Assembly: GCA_024400195.1 (NCBI GenBank) | Contig: JAKSNC010000007.1 | Location: forward strand, 1-64,000 | DNA: 64,000 bases | DNA from: Bacteroidales bacterium | Lineage (GTDB): Bacteria; Bacteroidota; Bacteroidia; Bacteroidales; F082 | Direction of reading: 5' to 3' | Part shown: piece by piece, positions 52,792 through 61,194 of the stretch | How the letters are laid out: each line of letters begins with the position of its first letter | How positions within the stretch are numbered: position 1 is the stretch's first letter | The notes under the pieces: generated by a model | Told to the model about the DNA's origin: nothing | Databases searched by the model: none | The model's input: only the letters and a program-made list of their open reading frames with translations | Translations under genes and position numbers: made by a program

Positions 52792-53487
52792 TTATAGTAA
52801 TCCTTCGTCTGCAAAACTAAAATATTTATTGTTACCAATGATGATATGGTCTAAAATTTTTATGTTTAAAATTTCCCCGGCCTTGATGACGGTGTGGGTG
52901 AGTTTCTTGTCTTTCTCGCTCGGCGTGATGCTGCCCGACGGATGGTTGTGTCCGAGAATGATGGCTACTGCCTTGTTTTCTATGGCTTTCCCGAAAATTA
53001 TCCGCGTGTCGACGACGGCGCTGTCAAGGCCTCCCTCGCTGATCTTTTCAGATTTGACGTGGTGGTTGGCCGAGTCAAGAAGGAGAATCCAAAACTGTTC
53101 GTGTGTGAGGTCGGAGATGTGTTTGATGAGCAGTTCGTACGCGTCTTCGCTGCCATGAATGCTTTTCTGTTCAAACGTCTCCGTCCTGAGCCTCCGTCCG
53201 AGTTCGAGGGCGGCGACAATGCTTATCGCTTTGGCTGCTCCGATGCCTTTGTACGATGTCATCTCTTTGATACTCATTCTCGACAGTGCCGTCAAGCGGT
53301 TGGATTTATCGCCTAAGATGCGCCGCGACAACTCGACCGCACTCTCGCTGCTGTTCCCGGAATTTATCAGAATCGCTATGAGTTCGGCATCGGATAGGCT
53401 TTCTCGTCCTTTTGCAATCATCTTTTCACGCGGACGATCGTCTTCAGACCAGTTCTTTATTGAAATTTTCTTTTGACAGGTTCCCAT
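52792..53487 (-). CDS. radC: RadC/JAB-domain protein
   Basis: A 231-residue protein with an N-terminal helix-hairpin-helix-like region and a C-terminal JAMM-fold domain with the HNHPSGSITPSEKD metal site. The original DNA-repair role of RadC is disputed; it may act as a DNA-associated protein. It is the first gene of a minus-strand pair with wecB. Confidence 0.92.
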   Translation of the reverse strand: MGTCQKKISIKNWSEDDRPREKMIAKGRESLSDAELIAILINSGNSSESAVELSRRILGDKSNRLTALSRMSIKEMTSYKGIGAAKAISIVAALELGRRLRTETFEQKSIHGSEDAYELLIKHISDLTHEQFWILLLDSANHHVKSEKISEGGLDSAVVDTRIIFGKAIENKAVAIILGHNHPSGSITPSEKDKKLTHTVIKAGEILNIKILDHIIIGNNKYFSFADEGLL

Positions 53488-53508
53488 GTATAAGTGTTTT
53501 TGGCACCG

Positions 53509-53516
53509 CGAAGATA
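53509..53516 (-). promoter_or_regulatory. radC promoter -7 box, imperfect (TATCTTCG)
   Basis: TATCTTCG on the minus strand lies 22 bases upstream of radC. It has one mismatch to TAnnTTTG. Confidence 0.4.
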
Positions 53517-53552
53517 CAAAAAAAAGTCTTCCCTTTTTGGAAAGACTTTTCT
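53517..53552 (-). terminator. rpsT terminator
   Basis: Arms AAAAGTCTT-CC and GG-A-AAGACTTTT form an imperfect stem with T-runs on both sides, 20 bases after rpsT. Confidence 0.75.
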
Positions 53553-53571
53553 TTTAAATGTTGAAAATCAA

Positions 53572-53826
53572 CTAAGCCAATTTCGCGGTGAAACGCGTGA
53601 GCTTTGACTTGAGGTTGGCGGCCTTGTTCTTGTGGATGATGCCGCGTCTTGCTGTCTTGTCGATTAACGAATACATTTCGGGAAGCTTTGTCTCAGCTTC
53701 GGACTTCACTGTCAGCCCTCTGAACGCCTTCACAGCAGAACGCATTGCTCTGGCGTAGAAGCGGTTGTGCAAACGCCTCGCCTCAGACTGACGGATTCTT
53801 TTGAGTGATGATTTATGGTTTGCCAT
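53572..53826 (-). CDS. rpsT: 30S ribosomal protein S20
   Basis: An 84-residue basic protein with S20 features (MANHKSSLKRIRQSEARRLHN, KTARRGIIHKNKAANLKSKL). It is separately transcribed, with its own promoter and terminator. Confidence 0.96.
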   Translation of the reverse strand: MANHKSSLKRIRQSEARRLHNRFYARAMRSAVKAFRGLTVKSEAETKLPEMYSLIDKTARRGIIHKNKAANLKSKLTRFTAKLA

Positions 53827-53867
53827 ATTTATATTTATTATTTTTTTTTCTTACAATTTTCAGGCTG

Positions 53868-53875
53868 CAAAGATA
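53868..53875 (-). promoter_or_regulatory. rpsT promoter -7 box (TATCTTTG)
   Basis: TATCTTTG on the minus strand with CAGCCTGAAA following. About 20 bases around this box also occur at the miaB promoter (56613-56620). Confidence 0.75.
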
Positions 53876-53959
53876 GTGAAATTTTTTATTGATTCTGCAT
53901 TTTTTTTGAAAAAAAGTATGGCGGTGGTTTTACGACATCGTTTTTTTCTGAAAGTTACT

Positions 53960-55237
53960 TTAAATATGTCCGGTCATCTCGGAGTCGTCGCCTTTTTCGA
54001 TGATGCCGTCTAAAATCACATCAACGAAGGTATTTCTCTCCAAACCTTTGTGTTTCAATCTTATAGGAATGTAATTCTCGCCGTAGCCGCGCGAAAAACC
54101 TTCACTGTCAATGCGCTCGATGAGCATTCTCTGCGGTCTTCCGAGCATTTGGCTGAAATATTTCTGTTTGTTTTCTGCCGAAATCTGCCTTATGACAGCA
54201 CTTCTTTCTGTCTTTACCGTTCCCGGAATCTGGCCTTCCATCACCGCAGCTTTCGTGAAACTTCTTTTGGAATACTTGAAAGTGTGTATATGGCTGAATC
54301 CCAATTCTTTACAGAAATCTGCGCTCTGCCTGAAGTCGTCGTCGCTTTCTTGCGGAAAACCGACAATGACATCTGTCGTTATGTTAAAATGCGGAACCGC
54401 CGCCCTGATTTTTTTGCACATTTCCCTAAATTGGGCGGTGTCGTAATGTCGGCGCATGTTGAAAAGTGTTCTGTCACAACCACTTTGCAGGCAGATGTGC
54501 ATGTGCGGCGCGAGTTTCTCGTTGTCGAAAAGTCTGATGAAGTCATCGCTGAAATTGTCGGGCTCGATAGATGATATTCTTACCCTGAAATCGCCGTCAA
54601 TACTTAAGATGTTTTTTATAAGTTGTTCAAAATCAATGTTATTATATTTGTATCGTCCCATATTTACTCCCGTCAGGACTATTTCCTTGAAGCCGTGGCT
54701 GACGAGTCCCGTGATGTTTTGGTAGATGTCGGTGTCGGGGCGGCTTGTGGCTCTGCCTCTCACCATCGGGATGATGCAGTACGAGCAGAAATTGTTGCAT
54801 CCGTCGTGAATTTTGACGAGGCTTCGTGTGTGGAAGGTGTTGAAGGCGGGGGAGTAGGCAAAAAGGTCGGCGTCATAGTCTTCGAGGCCGGTTATGTCGT
54901 CGGCAAAATGATTCGTGACGATGTCGAAGATGGCGTGTTTATGTTCATTATCAACAACGTAGTTGACGATGCCGGAGTCGATGAGTTCCTGTTTGCGGTG
55001 ATTGACCATGCAGCCTGTCGCAATGATGAGCGCGTCTCCGTGTTTGCGCCTTATCTGGTGCAGAAACTGTCGGCTTTTTTGGTCGCTCATGTTTGTGACG
55101 GTGCATGTGTTGACGACATAAACGTCGGCATCGCCCTCTGTCGATATGTCCCAACCCGCTTCATGAAAACGAGAGGCCAAAGCATCTGTCTCATAAAGAT
55201 TTACGCGGCAGCCTAATGTCTTGAAGCAAATCTTCAT
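53960..55237 (-). CDS. mtaB: tRNA t6A37 methylthiotransferase MtaB
   Basis: A 425-residue radical-SAM methylthiotransferase that makes ms2t6A in tRNA. The N-terminal UPF0004 cluster Cys are in KTLGCRVNLYETDAL, NTCTVTNMSDQKSRQ and ATGCMVN. The radical-SAM motif is CNNFCSYC, and a TRAM-like C-terminus follows. It overlaps miaB by 4 bases (ATGA), so the two tRNA thiomethylases are translated together. Confidence 0.9.
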   Translation of the reverse strand: MKICFKTLGCRVNLYETDALASRFHEAGWDISTEGDADVYVVNTCTVTNMSDQKSRQFLHQIRRKHGDALIIATGCMVNHRKQELIDSGIVNYVVDNEHKHAIFDIVTNHFADDITGLEDYDADLFAYSPAFNTFHTRSLVKIHDGCNNFCSYCIIPMVRGRATSRPDTDIYQNITGLVSHGFKEIVLTGVNMGRYKYNNIDFEQLIKNILSIDGDFRVRISSIEPDNFSDDFIRLFDNEKLAPHMHICLQSGCDRTLFNMRRHYDTAQFREMCKKIRAAVPHFNITTDVIVGFPQESDDDFRQSADFCKELGFSHIHTFKYSKRSFTKAAVMEGQIPGTVKTERSAVIRQISAENKQKYFSQMLGRPQRMLIERIDSEGFSRGYGENYIPIRLKHKGLERNTFVDVILDGIIEKGDDSEMTGHI

Positions 55238-56580
55238 TCTGTGAGGTTCCCTTCTATTGAAAGCGGTCTCGCCGATGTCACTTCCACGTTTACAATCTGT
55301 CCCACGAGTGAATGGTCGCTGCTTTTGAAGCGGATAACGATTTTGCCTTCGGTGTGGCCTGTCAGATAACCTTCCTTTCGGTCGTCTCCGGTGACCAAAA
55401 CTTTCTGTGTTGTCCCGATGAGTGACTTGTTATACAGGTACGAATGCTTTTCGAGTTCTTGTGACAATACGTGGTAGCGTCTTCTTTTCTCCTCTTTAGG
55501 CACGTCGTCGGCCCAAGTCGATGCAACTGCACCCGGACGCACGCTGTATTGTGCGATGTAGGCCATATTGTATTTGAATTCTATCATCGCCTTACGTGTG
55601 TTTTCAAATTCCTCCTCAGTCTCTCCGGTGAAGCCTACGATGATGTCGGTGAAGATTGTCGCTGTCGGAAGCATTCTGCGTATGCTGTTGATAATGTGAC
55701 GGTAATCTTCAAGCGTGTGTTTGCGGTTCATCCTTTGGAGCATGTCGTCGTCTCCCGACTGAATCGGGATGTGAATCTGTTTCGCCAAGCATCTGTATTG
55801 CGATATGACTTCAATCACTTCGTCGTTCATATCGCGTGGATGTGGCGAGGTGAAGTAAACCCAGAATTCTTTTCCACATTCGTCTCCGTATCGGCCTATC
55901 GTTCGCAGAAGTTGCGCGAAATTCATCTCATCGCCTTTTTTGTCAAGACCGTAAGAATTGACGTTCTGCCCGAGTAATGTTATTGATTTATATCCTTTTT
56001 CTACGGCTTGACGCAGTTCGGTCAGAATCTCGTCTGATTTTCTTGACACTTCGCGGCCTCGCGTATAAGGTACGGCGCAGTATGTGCAGAACTTGTTGCA
56101 TCCGTTTTGGATTGGGATGAAGGCCTCGTATTTTGATATGTGTTGCGGCTTTATGGCCCAAAAACGGTCCATATTGGCGGACGGGTTTATCTGTCTGACG
56201 ATTTCTTCCTCGGTCGGGATTTGTGAAGACGACGCTGTCATGACGCCGTACTGACGAATCATATCGGGCAGTTCGGGCAGTTCGTTCATTGTGAAGACGA
56301 TGTCGAACAATCTGATGAATCTGACGCGGTCGGCGGGAAGCATACATCCGGAGATGAACGTGATGAGGTTGCGGTTGCGCTTCATCGTGTTCCATTTGCG
56401 GATGCGGCTATAGACTTTGTCTATGCCTTTTTGCCTTACTGAACAAGCTATCACTCCGATGATGTCGGCAGTGTTTTCGTCGTCGGTGGGCTCGCATCCC
56501 ATGTTGTTCAACACCGTGATGACGCGCTCTGTGTCACTGCGGTTCATCTGACATCCGAGAGGAAGAAGGAAGTATTTCAT
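55234..56580 (-). CDS. miaB: MiaB-family tRNA methylthiotransferase (divergent)
   Basis: A 448-residue radical-SAM enzyme that would thiomethylate i6A37. Cluster Cys are Cys10 (LGCQMN), Cys46 (IACSVRQ, where most MiaB have NTCSIR) and Cys79 (SGCM). The radical-SAM motif is CNKFCTYC, followed by the YTRGREVSR motif, HIPIQSGDD, and a C-terminal TRAM domain. The N-terminal domain (KYFLLPLGCQMNRSDTERV) differs from the usual Bacteroidota MiaB. It is first in an operon with mtaB. Confidence 0.85.
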   Translation of the reverse strand: MKYFLLPLGCQMNRSDTERVITVLNNMGCEPTDDENTADIIGVIACSVRQKGIDKVYSRIRKWNTMKRNRNLITFISGCMLPADRVRFIRLFDIVFTMNELPELPDMIRQYGVMTASSSQIPTEEEIVRQINPSANMDRFWAIKPQHISKYEAFIPIQNGCNKFCTYCAVPYTRGREVSRKSDEILTELRQAVEKGYKSITLLGQNVNSYGLDKKGDEMNFAQLLRTIGRYGDECGKEFWVYFTSPHPRDMNDEVIEVISQYRCLAKQIHIPIQSGDDDMLQRMNRKHTLEDYRHIINSIRRMLPTATIFTDIIVGFTGETEEEFENTRKAMIEFKYNMAYIAQYSVRPGAVASTWADDVPKEEKRRRYHVLSQELEKHSYLYNKSLIGTTQKVLVTGDDRKEGYLTGHTEGKIVIRFKSSDHSLVGQIVNVEVTSARPLSIEGNLTE

Positions 56581-56612
56581 TTCGTTAGTGGACTTCTATA
56601 AATTTCAGGCTG

Positions 56613-56620
56613 CAAAGATA
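56613..56620 (-). promoter_or_regulatory. miaB-mtaB promoter -7 box (TATCTTTG)
   Basis: TATCTTTG on the minus strand is followed by CAGCCTGAAA. It is divergent from the thioesterase promoter. Confidence 0.75.
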
Positions 56621-56633
56621 GTGAGAAAAAGCG

Positions 56634-56641
56634 TAAATTTG
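56634..56641 (+). promoter_or_regulatory. Thioesterase-hutI promoter -7 box (TAAATTTG)
   Basis: TAAATTTG followed by CGG lies 16 bases before the thioesterase start and is back to back with the miaB promoter. Confidence 0.5.
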
Positions 56642-56657
56642 CGGAAATTTAAAAAAG

Positions 56658-57110
56658 ATGAAGTCAGCATTTTCACAAAGATTAGTCAAATTAGCCGATT
56701 TGAATCACCACCAGACTTTTTTCGCCGGACGTTGTGCCGAATGGTTTCTTGAGAGTTCGTATTTCGCTGTGGCACAATATGTTGATACGAAGGATACGGT
56801 TCTGATGATGCTTCACGGCATAGATTGGCACTTTCCAATCTTCGCCGGTGACATCGTCACTTACGAGAGCAAGGTCGTCGCAGCAGGACGCAGCACATTG
56901 ACGGTTTTTACAAAGATGTACCGCAGCCGTGAGCCCGAAAAAGTCGCCGCCGACGGTTTCGCGACATTCTCATACCTTGACGAGAACCACAAATCAAAAC
57001 CGCACGGCATCGTGATAACTCCTGAAAATGAAGAAGAACGTCGCCTGAATGAAGCCGCCGTCCAGATTCTCGCGGAGTCGAAAGAAAGAGCAAAGAGAAA
57101 AAATTATTAA
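56658..57110 (+). CDS. Hotdog-fold acyl-CoA thioesterase-like protein
   Basis: A 150-residue single-domain hotdog protein. LNHHQTFFAGRCAEWFLESSYFAVAQYV, HGIDWHFPIFAGDIVTYESKVVAAGRSTLTVFTKMY and a final FATFSYLDENHKS fit the acyl-CoA hydrolase (YciA/cytosolic) group. The substrate is unknown. It is 19 bases upstream of hutI in the same direction, but a metabolic link to histidine degradation is not obvious. Confidence 0.78.
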   Translation: MKSAFSQRLVKLADLNHHQTFFAGRCAEWFLESSYFAVAQYVDTKDTVLMMLHGIDWHFPIFAGDIVTYESKVVAAGRSTLTVFTKMYRSREPEKVAADGFATFSYLDENHKSKPHGIVITPENEEERRLNEAAVQILAESKERAKRKNY

Positions 57111-57129
57111 TTTTTAAATATCGTTTATT

Positions 57130-58377
57130 ATGTTGATTAACAATATAAAATCACTTTATGGCATCGTTGAGGGCGATGTTGTTAAAAAATGCGGTCGCGA
57201 GATGTCGGAAGTGGGTAAAATCGACAACGCTTTTCTTCTCACCAAAGGCAGGAAAATTGTCGATTACGGTTCGATGAACTCTCCGGAATATAAGCAATAT
57301 CTCGCTTCGGAGAAGAAAGTCGTTGATGCCCTGAACGGCCTTGTCATGCCGGCCTTTTGTGATTCGCACACACACATCGTTTATGCCAATTCGCGTGAGA
57401 CTGAGTTTGTTGATAAGATTCGCGGCCTCAGTTATGAAGATATTGCCAAGCGCGGCGGTGGTATTCTGAACTCTGCCAAGGCGACGGCTGCCGCGTCCGA
57501 AGATGAACTTTTCGAGAGCGCGATGGAACGCATCAACGATATGGTTGCTCATGGAACGGGTGCCATCGAGATAAAGAGCGGCTACGGTCTCACCACGGAG
57601 AGCGAACTGAAGCTTTTGCGCGTAATTCGTCGCATTCGCGAGAATTCGCCGGTCACGGTGAAAGCCAATTTCCTTGGTGCACACGGCATTCCGATGGAAT
57701 ATCGCGGACATCAGCAGGATTATGTTGATCTCGTTATCAATGAAATGATTCCGCTTGTTGCAGCGGAGGAACTCGCCGACTTCATCGATGTCTTCTGCGA
57801 CAAGGGCTTTTTCACTTGCGAAGACACGGAACGCATCCTGATGGCCGGCATCAAGTACGGAATGCGTCCCAAGATACACGCCAACGAAATGGCTGTCTCC
57901 GGCGGCGTTCAGGTCGGCGTCAAATACGACGCTATCTCTGTTGACCATCTTGAGCAGATGGGACAGGCTGAAATTGAGTGCCTCAAAGATTCAGATACGA
58001 TGCCGACGATCCTTCCGGGATGTGCCTTTTTCCTCAACCTGCCGTTGTCGCCGGCCCGTGAGATGATTGAGGCTGGTCTTCCGGTGGCTATGGCTTCCGA
58101 CTTCAATCCGGGAACCGCGCCTTCGGGCAATATGCAGATGGTGATGTCGCTCGCGTGCATCCGCTATAAACTTACACCGGAGGAAGCATTGAACGCCACG
58201 ACGCTCAATACGGCCTACGCTATGGATGTCGCACATGAACTCGGTTCCATAACAAAAGGCAAAATTGCCAACATAATCATCACGAAACCAATGAATTCCA
58301 TCGACTTCCTGCCTTATTATTACGGATTTAACAAAGTTGCCAAAATGATCCTTAACGGTAAGATTGTGAATGTTTGA
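57130..58377 (+). CDS. hutI: Imidazolonepropionase
   Basis: A 415-residue amidohydrolase that opens the imidazolone ring in histidine degradation. The metal site is in FCDSHTHIVYANSRE, with further ligands in GAHGIPMEYRGHQQ, IHANEMAVSGGVQ and ASDFNPGTAPSGNMQ. hutU, hutH and a glutamate formimidoyltransferase are not in this window. Its 3' end overlaps the convergent lipid-kinase gene by 26 bases. Confidence 0.93.
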   Translation: MLINNIKSLYGIVEGDVVKKCGREMSEVGKIDNAFLLTKGRKIVDYGSMNSPEYKQYLASEKKVVDALNGLVMPAFCDSHTHIVYANSRETEFVDKIRGLSYEDIAKRGGGILNSAKATAAASEDELFESAMERINDMVAHGTGAIEIKSGYGLTTESELKLLRVIRRIRENSPVTVKANFLGAHGIPMEYRGHQQDYVDLVINEMIPLVAAEELADFIDVFCDKGFFTCEDTERILMAGIKYGMRPKIHANEMAVSGGVQVGVKYDAISVDHLEQMGQAEIECLKDSDTMPTILPGCAFFLNLPLSPAREMIEAGLPVAMASDFNPGTAPSGNMQMVMSLACIRYKLTPEEALNATTLNTAYAMDVAHELGSITKGKIANIIITKPMNSIDFLPYYYGFNKVAKMILNGKIVNV

Positions 58378-59251
58378 CCATTAGTTTCAGACTGCTCGGG
58401 ATGACTTCTATCGTGAAGTCTTTATCGGTCATAATCGGTTCACCGTCAATATTTACGACAGCGTCTTCCTTGCGGGAGACGCTTACTTTTTTTGCTTTCA
58501 ATATCTTGAGCGTCTTTTTCGCCAAGTCGATGTGTCCAGTCATGAGAAGCGTTCCGAGGCGGGGAAGGCTGATGATTTTCGGCTTGTTGAAGATGCAGAT
58601 GTCGATGAGTCCGTCGGTCAATGAAGCTTTGGGCGATATTTTAGCGTTGTAGCCGAATTGGTTGCTGTTGGCAAACGTGATGAACAGCGGTGCACACTCC
58701 ATCGCTTCTCCGTCATCAAGGCGGATGAGCATCTTGTCGGGCTCGTATTTGAAGTATTTGTCAACGATGACGCGGAAATAGGTGCTGAATCCGCGGCGCG
58801 GGTCTTTTGCAAAACCGTCGGCTATGGCGGCATCGAACCCGGCTCCAGCTATGCTGAGAAACGGCTTCTCATTGAGCCGGCAGGTGTCAATGCGTATCGT
58901 TTCACCTTTGTTAATGACTTCCGTGATTATCTTTTTCGCATCAAGCGGAAGATGAAGATGACGCGCGAGTCCGTTCCCGGAGCCGAAAGGTACTATGACA
59001 AACGTCGTGTCTGTCCCGATGAGGGCCTGCGCCGTCTCGTTGATGGTTCCGTCTCCGCCAACGGCAGCAACGATGTCGATGCCTTTGCTGACTGCCTCTT
59101 TTGCAAGTTCGGTAGCGTGCCCGCCGCGTTCGGTTAACACGATTTCGTATTCAAATTGCGACTTGTCGATGTATTTTTCCACCAAACCCGGAAATCTTTC
59201 CTTGTTGTGGTGTCCCGAAATTGGATTTACTATGAAGCGTATCTTTTTCAT
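58352..59251 (-). CDS. Diacylglycerol kinase-family lipid kinase (YegS/DgkB-like)
   Basis: About 299 residues from the ATG at 59251 (MKKIRFIVNPISGHH); the longer frame has an unlikely extension. The catalytic domain has the GGDGTINE motif and the FGSGNGLARHL region. A second beta-sandwich domain has SIAGAGFDAAIADG. It phosphorylates diacylglycerol or a related lipid. Its coding end overlaps hutI by 26 bases on the opposite strand. Confidence 0.88.
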   Translation of the reverse strand: MKKIRFIVNPISGHHNKERFPGLVEKYIDKSQFEYEIVLTERGGHATELAKEAVSKGIDIVAAVGGDGTINETAQALIGTDTTFVIVPFGSGNGLARHLHLPLDAKKIITEVINKGETIRIDTCRLNEKPFLSIAGAGFDAAIADGFAKDPRRGFSTYFRVIVDKYFKYEPDKMLIRLDDGEAMECAPLFITFANSNQFGYNAKISPKASLTDGLIDICIFNKPKIISLPRLGTLLMTGHIDLAKKTLKILKAKKVSVSRKEDAVVNIDGEPIMTDKDFTIEVIPSSLKLMVKHSQSYR

Positions 59252-59261
59252 TATCAATAGA

Positions 59262-61109
59262 CTAATATGTAATTTTGTCGTCAATCATTCTGTTTGTGTA
59301 TTGCTGTATGACGGCTCCGGCAATGGTGTCGGTAAGTTGCGTGCCATCGATAGTTATCGTTTTTTCGCCATCATAATAGATGAAGTTTTCGTTATAAAAA
59401 CCGATGAAATATTCTGTCTCTGTGCTGTCGAAAATATTTCTTCCAAAACTGAAAACTGTTTCGTTAGGACAGATTAAAGCGCTGAGTGATAATGCTATAT
59501 CGGTGTGTTGTGACATCTCGTTGGAGCGCGTCGGAGTGATGAGCGACGGACAATAGAAGGCCATAGGCACCTTAAAACGTCCAAGCGTGGTGTTGTAGCT
59601 TTCGTAGCGGTGTTCAGGACTGACGTGGTCGGCGGTGATGACGAAAATGGTGTTGTCGAACCATTCTTCTTTTTTGAGCGTGTCGAAGAGTTGACGAAGC
59701 GCGTCATCAGTGTAGCGCACCGTCTTTTCAAAAGGCGTGAAACTGTCGTCAAGCGGTGTGACGTAACCATCAGGCAATGAGAACGGATGATGTGAAGAAA
59801 GCGTGTAAATAGCAGCGGCGAAATGCTTTTCGTATGTCTTGACCGTCTCAGCGGCAAACTGCATAAAAGGCCCGTCGTAAATGCCCCAGCAGCCGTCGTA
59901 GTCCTTTTCGTCGGCGTATTCGTTACGCCCGTAGTATTTGCGGAAACCGCACATCATCGATGTCGCGTCGAAACTCATGCTGCCGTTGTTGCCTCCGTGG
60001 AAAAAGGCCGTTTCGTAACCGTATTTCTGCAACTTCAGTCCCAAACCATCGACTTTATTGGTGGAGTAGCGCGAACTCGGAAGGTCTCTATTCATCAGGG
60101 AAGGAATGCCGCACAATACCGACGGCAGCGTTTCTATCGAACGTCTTCCGTTTGCCATTCCGTTGAATGTTAAACTGTTACGAAAAATAGAATCCATAAA
60201 CGGCGTCAGACTGACCTTCATTTCGTCGTTGTAAAAACCTATCATTTCCTGACCAATGCCCTCAAGTATGATGATGATGACGTTAGGTTTGTCGAGATTG
60301 GCTTCTGAAGAAACAAAACGATTGATTTTAAGGTTTTTATGTATTGGAAGATAAATTCTGTCAACTTCTTTGTCGGTGAAAAAGTCAATTCTTTCGAGAG
60401 ATTCTTCACATGCGCCTTTGATTATGGTGAACGGTGTGTTGAGAACGAGCGGCATATTACGGATTTCAACGTATTTTGCGGCATCGATGATGTTTATCGG
60501 AACAGTTTGAACACCGCCTCTTACACCAATGTAACTCAGTCCGAAAATTAGTCCGAAACTGAGAGTGTGAATAGAAAACCATTTGACGTTCAGTGTGTTA
60601 TCGACTTTTTGCAATCTCGTTTTTCTTGTTAAAATAATAAGTAGGAAAAGGAATACAAAGAAAATGAGAATCATATACCAGAAGTCGGCAGCGAAATTTA
60701 GAAGCATCCCGCCCTGATCGTCATTTCGTCCCTGAATGAATTCCAATAATTCGGATGTCATGCGCCTATCTAAGAAACGAAAATAAATGACGTCGATGAG
60801 GTTGAGCGCGATGGCAAGTGCGTTACAGAATATGAAGATGAAATCTGTGATTTTTTTATATAACTTGTTGTATTTAAATGGAATAGGAAGTCCGATGAGT
60901 ACGAGAAAAGGAATGTTGAAAACTGTTAATGTGAACCAATCGAAACGTATTCCGAAGAAAAGGGCGCGAAAAAGTCTGCCTCCGCCTGAAACGAAAACCG
61001 ACGTATTGAACAGGTATAGCAGCCATCTCGACAATATGAGCAAAGCCATTGCAACGGCAAGTCTCTCAATGATGACGCGCCATAAAGGAAGTTCTTTTTC
61101 TTTAAACAT
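59262..61109 (-). CDS. Second LtaS-like (sulfatase-fold) membrane phosphotransferase
   Basis: About 615 residues from the ATG at 61109, chosen because the longer frame begins inside the proS terminator. Five hydrophobic segments (1-200) precede a sulfatase domain (VIIILEGIGQEMIGFYN; NGMANGRRSIETLPSVL; TLSSHHPFSLP; VITADHVSPEHRY). The Ser of GRRSIE takes the place of the LtaS Thr, as in its paralogue at 47565. It probably transfers a phosphoalcohol to an envelope glycan. It starts 10 bases upstream of the lipid-kinase frame, so the pair may be co-transcribed, which would link phosphatidate and phosphoglycerol chemistry. Confidence 0.82.
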   Translation of the reverse strand: MFKEKELPLWRVIIERLAVAMALLILSRWLLYLFNTSVFVSGGGRLFRALFFGIRFDWFTLTVFNIPFLVLIGLPIPFKYNKLYKKITDFIFIFCNALAIALNLIDVIYFRFLDRRMTSELLEFIQGRNDDQGGMLLNFAADFWYMILIFFVFLFLLIILTRKTRLQKVDNTLNVKWFSIHTLSFGLIFGLSYIGVRGGVQTVPINIIDAAKYVEIRNMPLVLNTPFTIIKGACEESLERIDFFTDKEVDRIYLPIHKNLKINRFVSSEANLDKPNVIIIILEGIGQEMIGFYNDEMKVSLTPFMDSIFRNSLTFNGMANGRRSIETLPSVLCGIPSLMNRDLPSSRYSTNKVDGLGLKLQKYGYETAFFHGGNNGSMSFDATSMMCGFRKYYGRNEYADEKDYDGCWGIYDGPFMQFAAETVKTYEKHFAAAIYTLSSHHPFSLPDGYVTPLDDSFTPFEKTVRYTDDALRQLFDTLKKEEWFDNTIFVITADHVSPEHRYESYNTTLGRFKVPMAFYCPSLITPTRSNEMSQHTDIALSLSALICPNETVFSFGRNIFDSTETEYFIGFYNENFIYYDGEKTITIDGTQLTDTIAGAVIQQYTNRMIDDKITY

Positions 61110-61124
61110 AGGAATTTGTTTCTG

Positions 61125-61132
61125 CAAATTTA
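61125..61132 (-). promoter_or_regulatory. Second LtaS-like gene promoter -7 box (TAAATTTG)
   Basis: TAAATTTG on the minus strand, followed by CAGAAAC, lies 15 bases before the ATG at 61109 and just after the proS terminator, which supports that start. Confidence 0.55.
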
Positions 61133-61137
61133 TGAAA

Positions 61138-61170
61138 AAATCGCATTTTCTTTTTATCAAAAATGCGATT
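61138..61170 (-). terminator. proS terminator
   Basis: The stem AATCGCATTTT / AAAATGCGATT lies 25 bases after proS and is followed on the minus strand by a six-T run. Confidence 0.8.
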
Positions 61171-61194
61171 CTGTAATCATTAAAATGTTGTGGC

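Noticed and set aside
61110..61160. Upstream start of the second LtaS-like gene
   Set aside because: The extension begins inside the proS terminator and upstream of a promoter box; the ATG at 61109 fits better.
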